Origin: CAWCUU01 sp963798855
GTDB lineage: Bacteria; Gemmatimonadota; Gemmatimonadetes; Longimicrobiales; RSA9
Assembly (NCBI GenBank): GCA_963798855.1
Contig: CAWCUU010000001.1
Location: 62,001-126,000 of the forward strand
Length of the DNA: 64,000 nt
Direction: 5' to 3'
The translations under genes and the position numbers were made by a program. The notes beneath the pieces were generated by a model, which had not been told where the DNA came from, searched no databases, and saw only the letters and a program-made list of their open reading frames with translations. Below, in pieces: positions 24,359 through 35,009 of this stretch (within the stretch, counting starts at the first letter, position 1; every line of letters starts with the position of its first letter).

Positions 24359-24508
24359 ACCGCGGAGGACGCTGAGGAGACCAGCGGACTTGATCCTGCC
24401 TCGATGCTGGATCACCATCTCTACGGGGCTTGTCCCCTCGGCGGCGGTTTCGGCGTCGCCGCATCGTCGTAGCGTCCGTCTCTCTGCGTCCTCGGCGCTC
24501 TCGGCGGT
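24359..24508. repeat. Inverted pair of GCGGAGGACGC-type repeats in the 363-bp gap before the EVE gene
   Basis: ACCGCGGAGGACGCTGAGGA (from 24359) faces its diverged complement TCTCTCTGCGTCCTCGGCGC...GGCGGT (24479-24508), about 100 bp apart. The same word family makes the hairpin at 7099-7133. Nothing else recognisable lies in 24215-24577 except a possible promoter for the EVE-domain gene. Confidence 0.6.
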
Positions 24509-24577
24509 GGCTCCGGGTGCGGCGGCAGGCCTCCGATCTGTTTGGCCCTGATCCCCTGAGATCTCGAGGGAGACGAA

Positions 24578-25032
<455 letters not shown>

Positions 25033-25042
<10 letters not shown>

Positions 25043-25292
25043 AGGCGAGGCGCTGCGAGCGAGGCGCTGCGAGCGAGGCGCTAAAGGCGAGGCGCTAAAG
25101 GCGAGGTGCTACCGGCGAGGCGTTGGAGCAAGGCGCTAAAGCGAGGCGAGAAGCCAGCGCCTCGCAGTCAGCGCCTCGCAGTCAGCGCCTCGCAGTGAGC
25201 GCCTCGCAGTGAGCGCCTTGCAGAGTGAGACGCCTCGCAGTCAGCGCCTCGCAGTCAGCGCCTCGCAGTCAGCGCCTCGCAGTCAGCGCCTC
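25033..25292. repeat. 14-bp tandem array that flips to its complement half-way
   Basis: The left half (to about 25150) repeats GCGAGGCGCTAAAG-like 14-mers; the right half (from about 25153) repeats CAGTCAGCGCCTCG 14-mers. The 10-bp core GCGAGGCGCT of one is the exact complement of AGCGCCTCGC of the other, so the array can fold into a long stem with small internal loops. It spans exactly from the stop codon of the EVE gene to the stop codon of the convergent gene at 25291, both of which lie inside edge copies. Confidence 0.9.
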
Positions 25293-25656
25293 ACCTCAGG
25301 ATTCGGCCGAGGAGGTAGCCGGCGACGGCCGCGATGGCGAGGGAGCGGATCGGGCGGTCGCGGACGGCGGTCTCGAGGTCCCGCCGCATCTCCTCCAGCT
25401 CCGTTTCCCGCAGGTACTCCGCCGCTTCGTCGAATCCCTCCCCGAGGCGATCCGCGGCGGGAGCGACCCGGGATGCCGGGCCGCCCTTCGATTCGGCCTT
25501 GCGGGCGACGCGGCGGAGCGCCTCGCCGGCGTGCTCCAGCCCCTCGCCGGCCTTGTCGCGCACGACGCGGCCGGGGCCGTTCGAGCTCGGTCCGTTCTCC
25601 ATCTCGGTGCGTGGACGGCTCTCTGCGCCGCCGGTGGCGTCGGGGGTTTCGGGCAT
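25291..25656 (-). CDS. Small tail-anchored protein resembling DUF883/ElaB
   Basis: 121 residues: a polar N-terminus, amphipathic helices (RRVARKAESKG, DRLGEGFDEAAEYLRE) and a C-terminal membrane segment VRDRPIRSLAIAAVAGYLLG with the 'RP-xx-S-xx-IA' pattern of ElaB/YqjD proteins. Those bind ribosomes at the inner membrane in enterobacteria; that role here is only an analogy. AAGGAAG precedes the ATG. It lies downstream of the holin-X-like gene on the same strand. Confidence 0.7.
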   Translation of the reverse strand: MPETPDATGGAESRPRTEMENGPSSNGPGRVVRDKAGEGLEHAGEALRRVARKAESKGGPASRVAPAADRLGEGFDEAAEYLRETELEEMRRDLETAVRDRPIRSLAIAAVAGYLLGRILR

Positions 25657-25687
25657 GGTCTTCCTTTCCTGGATGGGGCGGCCTCGC

Positions 25688-26155
25688 TCAGCCGCTCATA
25701 CGCTCCTTCAGCTGCTTCGCCTCCTTCTTCGCGAAGCGGCCATCTTCCCGCAACGTCTCGACGGTGCGCTCGGGCTTGAGGCTGCCCTTGCGGAGGCCCT
25801 CGATGGCGGAGCCGGTCAGCAGTCCGCCGACGAGGAGGAGGAAAGCGCCAGTGATCAGCGCACCGGCCCAGTAGGCGCCGCCGAGGGCCGTGCCGAGGCC
25901 GAGGATCAGCGCGACGACGAGGCAGAGACCACCGACCACGCCCAGTCCTGCCGCGACGCCGATCTTCACCCCGTCCACGACCGCGGTTCGGACGCTCTCT
26001 CTCATCTCCAGCTTCGCGAGCTCGATCTCCTGGCGGAACAGCCGACCGGTGTCGCCTGCGAGCTCGCGCAGCAAGGTTCCGATGCTCTCTTCGTGGGCCT
26101 CGCCGGCGGCCGGGAGAAGGTGGTCCTCGGATGTCACACGGGGCTGAGCTGACAT
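25688..26155 (-). CDS. Phage-holin-superfamily-like membrane protein (DUF1469 type)
   Basis: 155 residues. The N-terminal helix 'SIGTLLRELAGDTGRLFRQEIELAKLEMRE' is the signature of the DUF1469/holin-X group. Two long transmembrane helices follow (GVAAGLGVVGGLCLVVALIL and YWAGALITGAFLLLVGGLL), then a basic C-terminus. Despite the family name there is no lysis cassette nearby; with the ElaB-like gene it looks like a chromosomal envelope-stress pair. ATG 26155 begins the conserved region; the longer frame is unsupported. Confidence 0.83.
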   Translation of the reverse strand: MSAQPRVTSEDHLLPAAGEAHEESIGTLLRELAGDTGRLFRQEIELAKLEMRESVRTAVVDGVKIGVAAGLGVVGGLCLVVALILGLGTALGGAYWAGALITGAFLLLVGGLLTGSAIEGLRKGSLKPERTVETLREDGRFAKKEAKQLKERMSG

Positions 26156-26341
26156 GATCACGGATCGCTCGCTCGGAGGATGGACCGCCAATGGGTGAAG
26201 CCGTCGCCGCGGCAGTCGGACCGCAGGGCCCTGTCGAGCAATGCTTATGCCAGGAAGGGGCGCTGGCAAGGGCGATCCGCGCGGGCGGCTTCTTCCTTGC
26301 TTGATGGCGACCGGGCGGTTATCGAATCCCGGCGACAGGGA

Positions 26342-27664
26342 GTGGCGGCGTTGACGAGGGTCGCGAAGATCGTGGCACTGAGCGGCCTGGGGCTCGTACT
26401 GGGCTTGTTCGCGCTGCTCGGCTTCCTCTTCCTCACGCGCGGCACCCCCCTCAGCTATGTGAGCGCGTTCGGTGACCACGGCGGTCCGCCTGCCGTCGGG
26501 GACGCGATGTTCGTGTCGTCGCTGTCCCTTCTCGCGCCGCTCACGCCGGTCGCCTTGGACAGCGTCGAAATCTACTCCGATGGGCGTGTCTTCGACCGCC
26601 TTTTGACGGACATGAGCTCGGCACGCCAGACGTTGACGGTCCAGATCTACTACGCCGAGCCGGGGCGCGTCGCGGACCGGCTCGCGGCCGTCCTCGCGGA
26701 GCGCGCCCGCGCGGGGGTCTCCGTGCTGCTGCTCTACGACGCCTTCGGAGCCGGCGCGCTAGGGGGCGGCTACTACGACGCCCTGCGCGAAGCCGGCGTC
26801 GCCGTGGCGGAGTTCAGGCCCGTCCGCTGGTACTCGCTGCACAAGGCGCAGGAGCGGGCGCACGTGCGGGCCATCGTGGTGGACGGCAGGATCGGCTGGA
26901 CCGGCGGCTTCGGCATCGCCGACCAGTGGCTCGGCGACGGTCGCCACGAAGGCTCCTGGCGCGACACCAACGTCCGCTTCACCGGCGGCGCCGCGCGCCA
27001 GCTGCAGGCGACCTTCGCGGTGAACTGGGTCGAGGCGACCGGCGTGCTCGTCACCGGCGATCTCTTCTTCCCTCCGGTGCCGACCGATTCGGCGGCGGCA
27101 CGGCCGCCGCGCTCTTCGGTCGCCGCGCTGGTGCACTCGACGCCGGCGATCGGCAGCACGACCGCCGAGCGCCTGCTCGCGCTCTCGATCGCGGCCGCCC
27201 GCCGCACGCTCTACATCACGAGCGCCTACTTCGTCCCGGACGACGACTTCCGTCGCCTGCTGGTCGCGGCCGCCCGGCGCGGCGTGGACGTTCGGGTGCT
27301 GGTACCGGATGGGCACACCGATATCCCGGTCGCCCGCTACGCCGGGCGTTCCCACTACGAGGAGCTGCTGCGCGGCGGAGTGCGGATCTACGAGTACTCG
27401 CCGACGATGATCCACGCCAAGACGATGGTCGTGGACGGCCGGCTCGGGCTCATCGGCACCATGAACCTCGACAACCGCTCGCTCGCGCTGAACGACGAGT
27501 CGGTGCTCGTCTCCATCGATCCGTTCGTCGGCGCCACGCTGGACTCTCTCTTCCTCGGCGATCTCGCGTACGCGCGCGAGATCCAACTGCAGGCCTTCGG
27601 CCACCGCTCGATGCTGGAGCGGGTGCGGGAGCGCGGTTCGGCGCTGCTCTCGAGGCTGCTCTGA
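26342..27664 (+). CDS. Phospholipase-D-family enzyme (cardiolipin-synthase-like) with altered first HKD motif
   Basis: About 440 residues from GTG 26342 (TTG 26351, with AGGGAG well spaced, is equally possible). An N-terminal transmembrane helix (VALSGLGLVLGLFALLGFLF) precedes two PLD domains. The second has a normal HKD motif, HAKTMVVDGRLGLIGTMNLD. In the first the lysine is replaced: HVRAIVVDGRIGWTGGFG (H174, R176, D181). Cardiolipin synthases join two phosphatidylglycerols using both histidines. The lysine-to-arginine change could be tolerated or could mark a different activity. It converges on the DUF456 gene with only 9 bp between stops. Confidence 0.87.
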   Translation: MAALTRVAKIVALSGLGLVLGLFALLGFLFLTRGTPLSYVSAFGDHGGPPAVGDAMFVSSLSLLAPLTPVALDSVEIYSDGRVFDRLLTDMSSARQTLTVQIYYAEPGRVADRLAAVLAERARAGVSVLLLYDAFGAGALGGGYYDALREAGVAVAEFRPVRWYSLHKAQERAHVRAIVVDGRIGWTGGFGIADQWLGDGRHEGSWRDTNVRFTGGAARQLQATFAVNWVEATGVLVTGDLFFPPVPTDSAAARPPRSSVAALVHSTPAIGSTTAERLLALSIAAARRTLYITSAYFVPDDDFRRLLVAAARRGVDVRVLVPDGHTDIPVARYAGRSHYEELLRGGVRIYEYSPTMIHAKTMVVDGRLGLIGTMNLDNRSLALNDESVLVSIDPFVGATLDSLFLGDLAYAREIQLQAFGHRSMLERVRERGSALLSRLL

Positions 27665-27673
27665 TGGGCCGCG

Positions 27674-28159
27674 TCAGCCGCCGAGCAGCGCCATTGCGGC
27701 GGCGAGAACCATCGCGAAGCCGAGCACGCCCTTGAGCCCCATCGCGGCGAGGCGCCCGAGGAGCGTGCCCCAGCCGATGCGGCCGGACTCGACGAGCCGC
27801 GCACCCTGCCAGCTCGCCACCGCCGCCGCGCCCAGAAAGGTGCCCGCGAGTCCCGCGATCACGGGTCCCAACAGCGGGATCGGGACTCCAATGAGCGCGC
27901 CGGCCAGGCCGCCGGCGACCGCGCCCCAGAAGACCGCCGTCGAGCCGCCGTAGCGTGTGCTGATGCGCTTGAGCACGAGGAACTCGAGCAGCTCGGCGCT
28001 GCTCGCGAGCGCCGCGAGGATCAGGACGGTCGCGAAGCCGAGGCGGCCGAGGAAGAACGCCAGGACGCCGATCCCGGTCATGATCCACAGGCCCGGCAAC
28101 CCGACCGGGATCAACAGCAGCGTCGCCGCCATCGCCACGAGGATGAAGATGTCCAGCAT
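27674..28159 (-). CDS. DUF456-family membrane protein
   Basis: 161 residues and almost entirely hydrophobic, with about five membrane segments: IFILVAMAATLLLIPVGLPG, WIMTGIGVLAFFLGRLG, and a glycine-rich repeat GGLAGALIGVPIPLLGPVIA with 'FLGAAAVASWQ'. This matches DUF456, whose function is unknown. It is monocistronic, preceded by the hairpin that ends the upstream BamA-like gene. Confidence 0.85.
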   Translation of the reverse strand: MLDIFILVAMAATLLLIPVGLPGLWIMTGIGVLAFFLGRLGFATVLILAALASSAELLEFLVLKRISTRYGGSTAVFWGAVAGGLAGALIGVPIPLLGPVIAGLAGTFLGAAAVASWQGARLVESGRIGWGTLLGRLAAMGLKGVLGFAMVLAAAMALLGG

Positions 28160-28184
28160 GCGTCCAGCCCCCTGAAAAGAGCCG

Positions 28185-28209
28185 GGCCCGCCGCGCCGCG
28201 GCGGGCCCG
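28185..28209 (-). terminator. Rho-independent terminator of the BamA-like gene
   Basis: GGGCCCGCCGC / GCGGCGGGCCC is a perfect 11-bp stem with a 3-nt loop. Read on the minus strand, about 70 bp past the 28280 stop, it is followed by GGCTCTTTTC, a short U-tract. Confidence 0.75.
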
Positions 28210-28279
28210 CCCCACACTTCGAATGTCCCCCTCTCAGGGTTTCACTTCACACATCCCACTTCCGACTTCACGCTTCCGC

Positions 28280-31200
28280 CTACCATCCCGGCTGGATCTG
28301 GAAGCCCCAGTGCCAGCCCTTGTCCGGACGCTGGAACGGGTAGGCGTAGTAGGCTTCCAGCACCATGAAGCCGAGCACGTTGACGCGGGCGCTGACGCCG
28401 GCGCTGACCACCGGCACGTGCCGGCAGCCGACGTCGCCGACCACGTTGCACGACGGCAGATCCTCGAGATTGCTCACCCAGCGGAAGTGCGGCGGATTGT
28501 TCTTGCCCCACGCGAGGCCGGCGTCGATGAAGCCGCTCAGCTCCGTCGGCAGGTAGGGGAAGTTGATGAGGCCGAACTGCTCGACGCCGAAGACGGGGAT
28601 GCGCAGCTCCAGCTTCGCCAGCGCGACGCGCGAGCCGAACAGCTGATCCACGACCGGGCAGCCGCTGAACGTGCCGGGCCCCTGCTGCCCGGCCCCGGAG
28701 CACTCGCCGGTCGTTCGGAACGAGTCCCAGCTGTAGCCGCGGACGAACCACTCGTAGCCCAGGAAGAGCGGGTTGAGGCAGCGCGTGAAGTCCGACGAAT
28801 TCTCGTCGCACTCGGCACCCGGACCGTACCGCCCGAGGTGGTAGCCCTGGAAGGCGAGCGTGAACGGATAGTGGAAGAGGTAGCGCCGGTAGTCGCCCAG
28901 CAGCGTGCCGAAGTTCAGCGACCCGACCGTCGGCGAGACCTCCAGGCGGAAGCGCCCGCCCTGGATCGGCGACGTGAAGCCGAACACCGCGTTGTCGCCC
29001 ACGTACGCCGCCGAGGCCTGCACCAGGTTGAGCGGCGCGGGCTCGCACTGCAGCGAGAAGAAGCCCGTGTTGCCGCCCGGCTGCGACGAGCACGATGGCG
29101 CCTGTTCGCGGCGCCGGGCGATCGCCTGGCCCGTGGCCGGGTCCACCACGTAGATGTCGCTCTCGATGTCGTAGCTGTAGCGGGTGAAGCCCGCGTTGAA
29201 CTCGATCCGCCGCGTCTGCGAGAACGGGTATTGCAGCAGCCCCTGCGCCTGCGTGATGTACTGTCGCAGATACACGGTCTCGACGTCGTAGAACTGCGGA
29301 TTCTCCTGATCGATGGCGACGAACTGGCCGGCCGACAGCAGCGGGATGCGGCCGACCACACCGCCCCAGTTCCAGCGGTCGTCGAGGTTGACGTACTGTG
29401 CCATCCCGCCGATGTCCTTGAACGTGCCGTTCGCCTGCACCGCCACCGCCATCTGCTGGTTGCCCAGCATGTCGCTGAAGAATGCGCCGACGCCGCCCGC
29501 GAGCCCGGTCCCGAACGAGCTCGTGGCGACGCCGATCGTCGGCGGCGCGATCATGTCGAGGCTCAGCGCGGAGTGATACGGCTCCTGTTCGAACGTGGAC
29601 GCGGCGACGAGCCCCGTCGTCGGGTCGTTCAGATACGAGTAGATCAGACCCTCGCCGGCGGCCGAGACCGGCGGCAGCACGCCCGCGGCCGTCGCGACGT
29701 CCGTCGTCACCTCGACCGGCGTGCCCTGCGCCTCCAGCTCCGTGATGCTGCGGATGTTGAAGCCCTGCTTCGTGAACACCGAGAACGCCAGCTCGCCGCT
29801 CGCGCGCGCCATCGCCAGCGCCGGCGACTTGTCGGTGAGACCGCTGACGCCCGTCACCACGTTCGTCACGCGGAAGATCTGTCCCGTCATCAGGGCGTAG
29901 CGGAAGATGTCGCTCACGCCTTCGTGATCGGAGACGAAGTAGAGGCTCTGACCATCCGGCGAGAAGATCGGATTGATGTTCTTTGCGTCGGTGAAGAGCC
30001 GCAGCAGCCGCGTCTGTCCACTCGTCACGTCCATCACGGCGATACTCATCGGCGAGTACGTCAGCATCTCGAAGTTCGTACGATCGCCGGCGTCCGTCGT
30101 GTAGGCGAGAAGATTGCCGTCCGGCGACCACGACGGCTGCATCTCCGCCTCACGGCCGTTCGTCAGCTGCCGGACCTCGTCGGTGCTCAGGTCGTAGACG
30201 TAGAGATCCGTGATCCCGCCCTTGTTGCCGCTGAACGCGATGCGCGTCCCATCGGGCGACCAGGCCGGGTCGCTGATCGCCCCGATGGTCGGCGTCTTCA
30301 GCGTCCGCTCGATGCCGCCGCTCTCGGTGTTCAGCAGCACGATGTGCTGGTCGCCGTCCTCGAACACGACCGCCGCGAACTGCCGCGAGTCCGGCGAGAA
30401 CGACCCCGCCGCGTTCATGAAGCTGAGCGCGTCGAAGTGCGAGTTCGTCGCCGAGCTCGTCAGTCGCCGCAGCACCTTTCCGGTGTGTGCGTCGGCCAGG
30501 TACAGATCGATCGAGAACAGTCCACGCTCCGAGAGGAACGCGAGATAGCGTCCATCCGGGCTGAGCGCCGGCGCGAGGTTCTGGTGTCCCGTGTTCTTGT
30601 CCGTCGGCCCGATCAGCAGCCGACCGAGGCTGTCCGGTCGCGTGCGCGCCGCGATCACCGGCTGCTGCTCCGCTCGTGTCGCCGCCGCCCATTCCGTCGA
30701 TAGAGTATCCACGCTGATCCCCAGCACCCGGCGCGTCGCCGCCTCCAGACCCTGCGTCGTCGCGTACGAGTACAGCGCCGGCACCGCCCGATCGCCGTAC
30801 CGCCCCGCGATGTACGCCCACAGCGCCTCGCCGTACCGGTACGGGAAATACTTGCCCGACGTCGACAGATCCTTGATCGACGGGAAGTCGTCGTAGAGCA
30901 CCGCGTCCCGCATCCACATCACCGTGTTCGGGTCCCGCCGACCCACCGACAGGAACTCCGCCATGCCCTCGATCATCCACAGCGGAACGCGATTCATGGC
31001 CGCCATGCCCGGACCCGTCCGCGACTGCGCCAGATCGTACTGGAACGCGTGCACCAGCTCGTGGCCCATTACGTGGTCCGTGTCGTGATAATTCGATGCC
31101 AGCGGCAGCACCACACGGTCCTTCAGCCCTTCCGTCACGCCGCCCGTTGCCTCGCTCTGAAAACCGCCCAGCGTGTTCGTCTGCTCGAAGTCCGCGTGGT

Positions 31201-31480
31201 TGGCGTACAGGACGATCGGCTTCTTCTCCTGGAACGCGTGCTGGAACGCATCCGAGTGGCGCGAATACCAGCGCTCCGCCATCCGAGCCGCGTCCTCCGC
31301 CGCCTCTCGCTCCTCGGGGTAGTAGTAGACCTTGAAGTGGTCGGTCGCGAGAACGCGGAAGTCGAAATCCTCGTACTGTACCTTGTTGCGACCGAAGTAC
31401 TGGGCGCTCGAAGCGCTCGGGAGGATGCTCCCGATGAGCACCGCCCCGAGCAGCGCGAGGCTGAATCGGCGGATCGGCAT
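28280..31480 (-). CDS. MA-type peptidase / TolB propeller / BamA-like barrel fusion
   Basis: 1066 residues. After a signal peptide (MPIRRFSLALLGAVLIGSIL...SSA) comes a gluzincin peptidase-MA-like domain with H140-E-L-V-H144 in MGHELVHAFQYD and the third ligand region PLWMIEGMAEFLS (E171/E175). Residues ~290-620 hold TolB/WD40-like repeats (LSPDGRYLAFLSERG, WSPDGTRIAFSGNKG, FSPDGQSLYFVSDHEG). From ~640 it becomes an outer-membrane barrel of the BamA/TamA surface-antigen class ending in GWHWGFQIQPGW. This fusion is common in Gemmatimonadota and Bacteroidota. All catalytic residues are present. GAGGG precedes the ATG. Role: likely an outer-membrane protease or assembly factor. Confidence 0.9.
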   Translation of the reverse strand: MPIRRFSLALLGAVLIGSILPSASSAQYFGRNKVQYEDFDFRVLATDHFKVYYYPEEREAAEDAARMAERWYSRHSDAFQHAFQEKKPIVLYANHADFEQTNTLGGFQSEATGGVTEGLKDRVVLPLASNYHDTDHVMGHELVHAFQYDLAQSRTGPGMAAMNRVPLWMIEGMAEFLSVGRRDPNTVMWMRDAVLYDDFPSIKDLSTSGKYFPYRYGEALWAYIAGRYGDRAVPALYSYATTQGLEAATRRVLGISVDTLSTEWAAATRAEQQPVIAARTRPDSLGRLLIGPTDKNTGHQNLAPALSPDGRYLAFLSERGLFSIDLYLADAHTGKVLRRLTSSATNSHFDALSFMNAAGSFSPDSRQFAAVVFEDGDQHIVLLNTESGGIERTLKTPTIGAISDPAWSPDGTRIAFSGNKGGITDLYVYDLSTDEVRQLTNGREAEMQPSWSPDGNLLAYTTDAGDRTNFEMLTYSPMSIAVMDVTSGQTRLLRLFTDAKNINPIFSPDGQSLYFVSDHEGVSDIFRYALMTGQIFRVTNVVTGVSGLTDKSPALAMARASGELAFSVFTKQGFNIRSITELEAQGTPVEVTTDVATAAGVLPPVSAAGEGLIYSYLNDPTTGLVAASTFEQEPYHSALSLDMIAPPTIGVATSSFGTGLAGGVGAFFSDMLGNQQMAVAVQANGTFKDIGGMAQYVNLDDRWNWGGVVGRIPLLSAGQFVAIDQENPQFYDVETVYLRQYITQAQGLLQYPFSQTRRIEFNAGFTRYSYDIESDIYVVDPATGQAIARRREQAPSCSSQPGGNTGFFSLQCEPAPLNLVQASAAYVGDNAVFGFTSPIQGGRFRLEVSPTVGSLNFGTLLGDYRRYLFHYPFTLAFQGYHLGRYGPGAECDENSSDFTRCLNPLFLGYEWFVRGYSWDSFRTTGECSGAGQQGPGTFSGCPVVDQLFGSRVALAKLELRIPVFGVEQFGLINFPYLPTELSGFIDAGLAWGKNNPPHFRWVSNLEDLPSCNVVGDVGCRHVPVVSAGVSARVNVLGFMVLEAYYAYPFQRPDKGWHWGFQIQPGW

Positions 31481-31633
31481 GAAGCCCTCGCTGCGAATGG
31501 AGAAGCCTTTGACACAGAGGCGGGAGATCCGGCGTTCGGCCCGCGCTCACGCGGCGTCGCGCTCGGCGTCGGTCGCAATCCCCGTACCAATGGTCGCTGA
31601 CCCTTAAACCCTCGCTTCTTTCCTCGTGTTCCG

Positions 31634-31903
31634 TCGCGAACGGCGAGGCGCGAACGGCGAGGCGCTAACGGCGAGGCGCGAACGGCGAGGCGCTAACGGC
31701 GAGGCGCTAACCGCGAGGCGCGAACCGCGAGGCGCGAACCGCGAGGCGCGAACGACGAGGCGCGAACCGCGAGGCGCTAACCGCGAGGCGCGAACCGCGA
31801 GGCGCGAACGACGAGGCGCGAACCGCGAGGCGCGAACCGCGAGGCGCCTTCAGTCAGCGCCTTCAGTCAGCGCCTTCAGTCAGCGCCTTCAGTCAGCGCC
31901 TGC
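31634..31903. repeat. Second copy of the 14-bp flipping array, between divergent genes
   Basis: About 16 copies of a GCGAGGCGC(G/T)AAC(C/G) 14-mer are followed from about 31850 by five copies of a 13-mer CAGTCAGCGCCTT. Unit words and the orientation switch match the array at 25033-25292. Here it lies between the start of the BamA-like gene and the start of pilS, so it cannot be a shared terminator. Long frames running through it are repeat translation. The rest of 31481-32016 shows no gene; a TTGCAC about 90 bp before pilS may be part of its promoter. Confidence 0.88.
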
Positions 31904-32016
31904 AGTAATCTGCAATCCCCGGCCTTGCACTTTGCAACGGCGCGCTCTTACCTTGGCACCGACCTCCCCGTCGCCGGCACCGGCCGGCACCTCCCGAAGG
32001 TCAGACGATCGGAAGG

Positions 32017-33644
32017 GTGATGACACGCCCGACACCATTGCTGCGCTGGCTCTTCCTCAGCCGTGTGGCTCTGGCCGCAGGCATTTTCGCGGCCGCGCTG
32101 CTGGTTTGGGGGAACGCCGCGCCGCAGACGACGCTGCTCGCTACGCTGCTGCTGCTGGCGACGCTGGCGTTCACCGGGGTGAGCGTCTGGTGGATGTGGA
32201 GGCGGGGGCCGGGGCACAATTTTCTGTACCTGCAGGTGGTGTTCGACGCGGTGCTGGTGACGGCGATGGTGCACCTCACCGGTCCGGCGAGCAGCGACCT
32301 TGCGCCGCTGTACGTGCTGGTGATCGCGGAAGGGGCGGTGCTGTTGCCGGTGCCGGGCGGTCTGCTGGTGGCGGCGCTGTCGGCGGTGCTGTACGTGGCG
32401 GACATCATCTGGCAGGTCGGCGAGCCGCCGGAGTCGGTGCTCGTGCAGATCGGCCTGTTCGCGGGGATGGCGCTGGTGACCGGCTGGCTGGGGGATCGGC
32501 TGCGGCGGACGGGGAGCGAGCTGGGGGCGGTCGAGTCGCGTCTTCGGCAGCTGCAGCTGGACACGTCGGACATCCTGGATGCGATGGAGACGGGGGTGGT
32601 GACGGTGGATGGCGACGGCCGGCTGGCGTACATGAACGTGGCGGCGGAGCGCATTCTGGGCCTTCCGGCGCGGGAGTGGATGGACCGGCCGGTGCTCGCC
32701 GAGCTGGACCGCCGGGCGGTGGGGTTGGGCGCGATCCTGCAGCGGACGCTGGTGAGCCGGGTGCCGACGCGGCGCTACGAGACGTGGCTGGGACAGAACG
32801 GCCGGAGCCGGGTGCTCGGTGTGAGGACGACCGTGCTGGAGCGGGAGGGGAAGCCGTGGGTGACGGCGGTGTGCCAGGACATCACGGATGGGAGGCGGGT
32901 GGAGGATCTGCACCGGCGGGCGGAGCGGCTGGAGGCGCTGGCGGAGCTTTCCGCGTCGCTCGCGCACGAGATCAAGAACCCGCTGGCGTCGATCCGCAGC
33001 TCGGTCGAGCAACTCACGGGAACGCGCCTGTCGGAGCGGGATCGAAACACGCTGCAGGCGCTGGTGCTGACCGAGTCGGACCGGCTGAGCCGTTTGCTGA
33101 GCGAGTTCATCGACTTCAGCAGGGTGGAGCTGGCGCGGTCGGATCCGGTGGACCTCGCGGTGGTCGTGCGGGAGGCGGTGGAGCTGGCGGAGCGGCACCC
33201 GGACGCCGCCGGTGCGGTGGCGGTGGACGTCGTGAGGAACGGGGAAGGCCTGCTTCTCGAGGGCGACCACGACCTGCTGCATCGAGCGGTGTTCAACCTG
33301 GTGTTGAACGCGATCCAGCACGCGGCCGGCTCCGGCGTGCGCGTGGAGGTGCGTCGCGCGGCGGGGTCGGAGCTGCCCATGGGGATGGACATGCCGTCCG
33401 CGCTGCGGCTGCGCGTGAGCGATGGGGGTCCGGGAATCGCGGCCGCGCACATGGACCGCATCTTCGACCCGTTCTTCACGACTCGGGCGGGCGGGAGCGG
33501 TCTCGGGCTGGCGCTGGTTCACCGTGCGGTGGAGGCGCACGGTGGTGCGGTTTTCGTGGACGGCGGAGAGGGGCGTGGGGCTGCGTTCACGGTCTACCTG
33601 CCGACGCCGTCGGGCGCTGGAAGCGCCGACTCTCGGGAGGAGCG

Positions 33645-33648
<4 letters not shown>
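32017..33648 (+). CDS. pilS: Sensor histidine kinase of the type IV pilus system (PilS-like)
   Basis: 543 residues. Five or six N-terminal transmembrane helices (to about residue 165, as in PilS), a PAS domain (~190-290), then HisKA with ELSASLAHEIKNPLASIRSS and an ATPase domain with N-box VFNLVLNAIQHA, G1 SDGGPGIA, F-box FDPFFTTRAGGSGLGLAL. The six-helix membrane sensor and the coupled sigma-54 activator identify it as PilS, which in Pseudomonas senses pilin level in the membrane. The pilin gene lies 2.6 kb downstream. Confidence 0.9.

Positions 33649-35005
<1,357 letters not shown>

Positions 35006-35009
<4 letters not shown>

Noticed and set aside
21335..24472. 1045-codon open frame on the plus strand
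   Set aside because: Antisense to the glycosyltransferase and AlsT-like symporter, without any recognisable motif.
25688..26155. Prophage holin
   Set aside because: Only the family name is phage-related; no endolysin, integrase or structural gene is near.
28223..30703. 826-codon open frame on the plus strand
   Set aside because: Antisense shadow of the peptidase/BamA-like gene, composed of R, D, E, H and V typical of mirror frames.
31626..33644. Long N-terminal extension of the pilR frame
   Set aside because: Runs through the 14-bp repeat array and across pilS; the receiver domain starts exactly at ATG 33645.
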